Origin: Pseudomonadota bacterium
GTDB lineage: Bacteria > Pseudomonadota > Alphaproteobacteria > Rhodobacterales > Rhodobacteraceae
Reading direction: 5' to 3'
Length of the DNA stretch: 16,980 nt
NCBI GenBank assembly: GCA_022573605.1
Contig: JACZTQ010000033.1
Span: forward strand, 1-16,980
The notes under the pieces were generated by a model. The model was not told the DNA's origin and ran no database searches. It was given only the letters and a program-made list of their open reading frames with translations. A program made the translations under genes and the position numbers. Below, piece by piece: positions 15,137 to 16,980 of the stretch (its first letter is position 1; the number at the start of each line of letters is the position of its first letter).

Positions 15137-15301
15137 GCGACAAAATCCGCTGGCGCGGATTTCCGGCTCCGCCCCCCACTCCACCTCCCCGCCCAACCAC
15201 CGATCATGCCCCGGTACCATCGGTGGTTGGGCGGGGAGGTGGGGTGGGGGGCGGAGCGCGCCCAAAAGATGCGAAGCAGCTTTTGGAACAGGCGCAAAGA
15301 C
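15127..15301. repeat. 175-bp nested palindromic element with short terminal inverted repeats
   Basis: The ends GTCTTTGC (15127-15134) and GCAAAGAC (15294-15301) are inverted copies. Three inverted repeats lie inside. AAATCCGC / GCGGATTT (15143-15162) could serve as a bidirectional terminator. Two 39-bp arms at 15166-15204 and 15219-15257 have one mismatch and a 14-nt loop. CCAAAAG / CTTTTGG (15262-15286) is the third. There is no coding content and no clear target-site duplication. It may be a small non-autonomous mobile element (MITE-like) or a composite intergenic repeat. It sits between two convergent genes. Confidence 0.7.
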
Positions 15302-15308
15302 ATCGGCC

Positions 15309-15372
15309 GGTAGGGCGGACATGGTTGTCCGCCCTGGTTGCGGCAACGGCGGACAACCATGTCCGCCCTACC
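15309..15372. repeat. 25-bp perfect inverted repeat with self-palindromic arms
   Basis: The arms at 15309-15333 and 15348-15372 are exact inverted copies around a 14-nt loop. Each arm also folds on itself: GGGCGGACA (15313-15321), loop TGGT, TGTCCGCCC (15326-15334), and likewise at 15348-15367. The same DNA can therefore form one long hairpin or two short ones. It ends seven bases from the stop codon of the peptidase gene and could terminate transcription from either side. Confidence 0.75.
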
Positions 15373-15378
15373 TTTCCC

Positions 15379-15993
15379 TCAGCGCCGGGCCAGGACGTTG
15401 CTGTCGCGGGGCTGGTTGATCACCACTTCCCACCGGGTCTTGTCGTCGCCGCTCTGCATGGCGAGGAAGGTGTAGCCGGTCCGGTTCCACGGCCGGATGC
15501 GCCGGGTCAGGCTGTCGAGCACCAGGTCGCCCGAGCCGTGGCGCAGCACCAGAACGGCGTGATTGTCGCCCTGGCGGTCGAGCACCACCGCGATCGACAG
15601 ATCGCGGCTGTCGACCCCGGCGTCGAGCAGGAGCTTGTATTTCTGCAGCACGAAATCCTCGCAGTCGCCGTTGCCGTTGGCCGGCAGGGTCCAGTAGTCG
15701 GCGACGCCGTAATTCTCCGGGTCGCTGAGCTGGGAGACCGCGCGGTTGACCCGGCGATTGATCCTGGCCGCCAGTTCGAGCAGGTCGGCCTGGCCGAGCG
15801 GCGCGGCGCCGGTGGTCCGGTTGGTGCAGAACCACGGGTAGCGCCGGCAGGAGTCAAGAAAGCCCGGCGGCGCCTCGACCAGCCTGCGCGCGGCCGGTTG
15901 CGCCGGCCCCATCGACTGGGCCGCGGCGGGTGCTGCAAGCGACCCGGCAAGAATCATGGTTGCAATCGAAAGACCGCACCGCAGCGCGTGCAT
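15379..15993 (-). CDS. Secreted transglutaminase-like cysteine peptidase (DUF920 / BTLCP, LapG-like)
   Basis: Protein of 204 residues with a signal peptide (MHALRCGLSIATMILAGSLA plus APAAAQ, cleavage near residue 26), so it acts in the periplasm. The papain/transglutaminase-type triad is visible: Cys111 in NGDCEDFVLQKYKLL, His145 in DNHAVLVL and Asp160 in LVLDSL. The paired Asp/Glu next to the Cys (CED) is usual in this family. Its best-studied member, LapG, releases large surface adhesins by cleaving near their N-terminus under control of LapD. No lapD or c-di-GMP gene is present here. The start at 15993 has GGAGGGG five bases upstream. It is divergent from a repeat-rich protein gene at 16333 that could be its target (inference only). 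The exact substrate is unknown. Confidence 0.88.
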   Translation of the reverse strand: MHALRCGLSIATMILAGSLAAPAAAQSMGPAQPAARRLVEAPPGFLDSCRRYPWFCTNRTTGAAPLGQADLLELAARINRRVNRAVSQLSDPENYGVADYWTLPANGNGDCEDFVLQKYKLLLDAGVDSRDLSIAVVLDRQGDNHAVLVLRHGSGDLVLDSLTRRIRPWNRTGYTFLAMQSGDDKTRWEVVINQPRDSNVLARR

Positions 15994-16332
15994 GACCCCT
16001 CCGCTCCCGTTCCGGCCGAATCCGTCGGCGATTGCGCGAAGCCGTCAGAGGGACTGCTCCGGCGACGCCCGCCACCCGGATCCGGTACAAATCAAGTAGA
16101 AACCACCCATCGGCCCGCGTAGCAGGACACGGCCCAAAAAAACCGATACAAGACTTCTTTGAAGTCAAACCGGAATGTGGCTACGCAGATACCCCACGCG
16201 GGAATTATCGCTCAAGAAGGTCTTAATTCAAAACCGTTTATCTTAAAGATCGGTTAAAAACTCCTCGATTTCGCCATGGTTGCACGTTATAATTGAATAT
16301 GGGATTGAGGGTATTCGGTGAAGTTGTGTATC
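15994..16332. other. AT-rich divergent intergenic region with small inverted repeats
   Basis: No gene is supported in these 339 bases. From about 16130 onward the DNA is AT-rich. A perfect inverted repeat GACTTC-TTT-GAAGTC lies at 16152-16166. A second set at 16232-16255 has outer arms AACCG and CGGTT and an inner ATCTT-A-AAGAT. Both are operator-like in size. I found no clear promoter for the minus-strand peptidase gene. Confidence 0.45.
16288..16293 (+). promoter_or_regulatory. Consensus -10 box for the Gly-Asp-Asp repeat protein gene
   Basis: TATAAT matches the -10 consensus exactly, but no good -35 box lies 16-18 bp upstream (TCGATT at 16265-16270). Transcription would start near 16300, giving a leader of about 33 nt before the ATG at 16333. 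A 14-codon frame (16299-16343) begins in this leader and overlaps the main start; there is no further support for it. Confidence 0.4.

Positions 16333-16980
<648 letters not shown>

Noticed and set aside
15309..15372. CRISPR-like repeat
   Set aside because: There is only one pair of inverted arms, no direct repeat-spacer periodicity and no cas gene in the window.

Overview
The window is GC-rich, with tightly packed genes, 1-4 bp start/stop overlaps inside operons and strong GGAGG-type ribosome binding sites. The gene families (fused phosphonate permease, PcaHG, BKACE/DUF849, DUF920-type peptidase) fit an alphaproteobacterium, perhaps Rhodospirillales or Rhodobacterales. That assignment is inference from gene content; there is no rRNA or marker gene here.

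Region 1 (1-5277, minus strand) is phosphonate uptake. A binding-protein gene (phnS2-like), an ATPase (phnT2-like) and a fused double permease (phnU2-like) form a putative 2-aminoethylphosphonate ABC transporter. They are followed on the same strand by the 5' end of a phnD-type phosphonate/phosphite binding protein that runs off the left edge. The divergent regulatory region 4872-5277 holds a near-perfect 18-bp palindrome over a candidate -10 box and a tandem 10-bp repeat.

Region 2 (5278-12485, plus strand) is a complete dipeptide/oligopeptide-type ABC transporter: binding protein, permeases B and C, ATPases D and F. It is interrupted twice. After the binding-protein gene come a hairpin terminator and then a solitary AAA ATPase of Orc1/Cdc6-like (AAA_16) type. 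That ATPase sits behind its own AT-rich promoter, with a long palindromic operator candidate and probably a leaderless message. A 292-bp palindrome-rich insert separates permease B from permease C.

Region 3 (12486-15114, plus strand) is aromatic catabolism. An AT-rich leader with a PcaQ-like site precedes pcaH and pcaG (protocatechuate 3,4-dioxygenase) and a BKACE (DUF849) enzyme. The BKACE may cleave the pathway's beta-keto acid, 3-oxoadipate, with acetyl-CoA. No pcaB, pcaC, pcaD, pcaIJ, pcaF or pcaQ is in the window.

Region 4 (15115-15378) is a convergent intergenic stretch built almost wholly of nested inverted repeats: a 175-bp element with short terminal inverted repeats, then a 25-bp perfect inverted repeat whose arms are themselves palindromes.

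Region 5 (15379-16980) has a secreted transglutaminase-like cysteine peptidase (DUF920/LapG-like, minus strand). Divergent from it is the start of a membrane-targeted or exported protein with a long Gly-Asp-Asp repeat tract that is still open at the right edge. No tRNA, rRNA, CRISPR array or transposase gene was seen.
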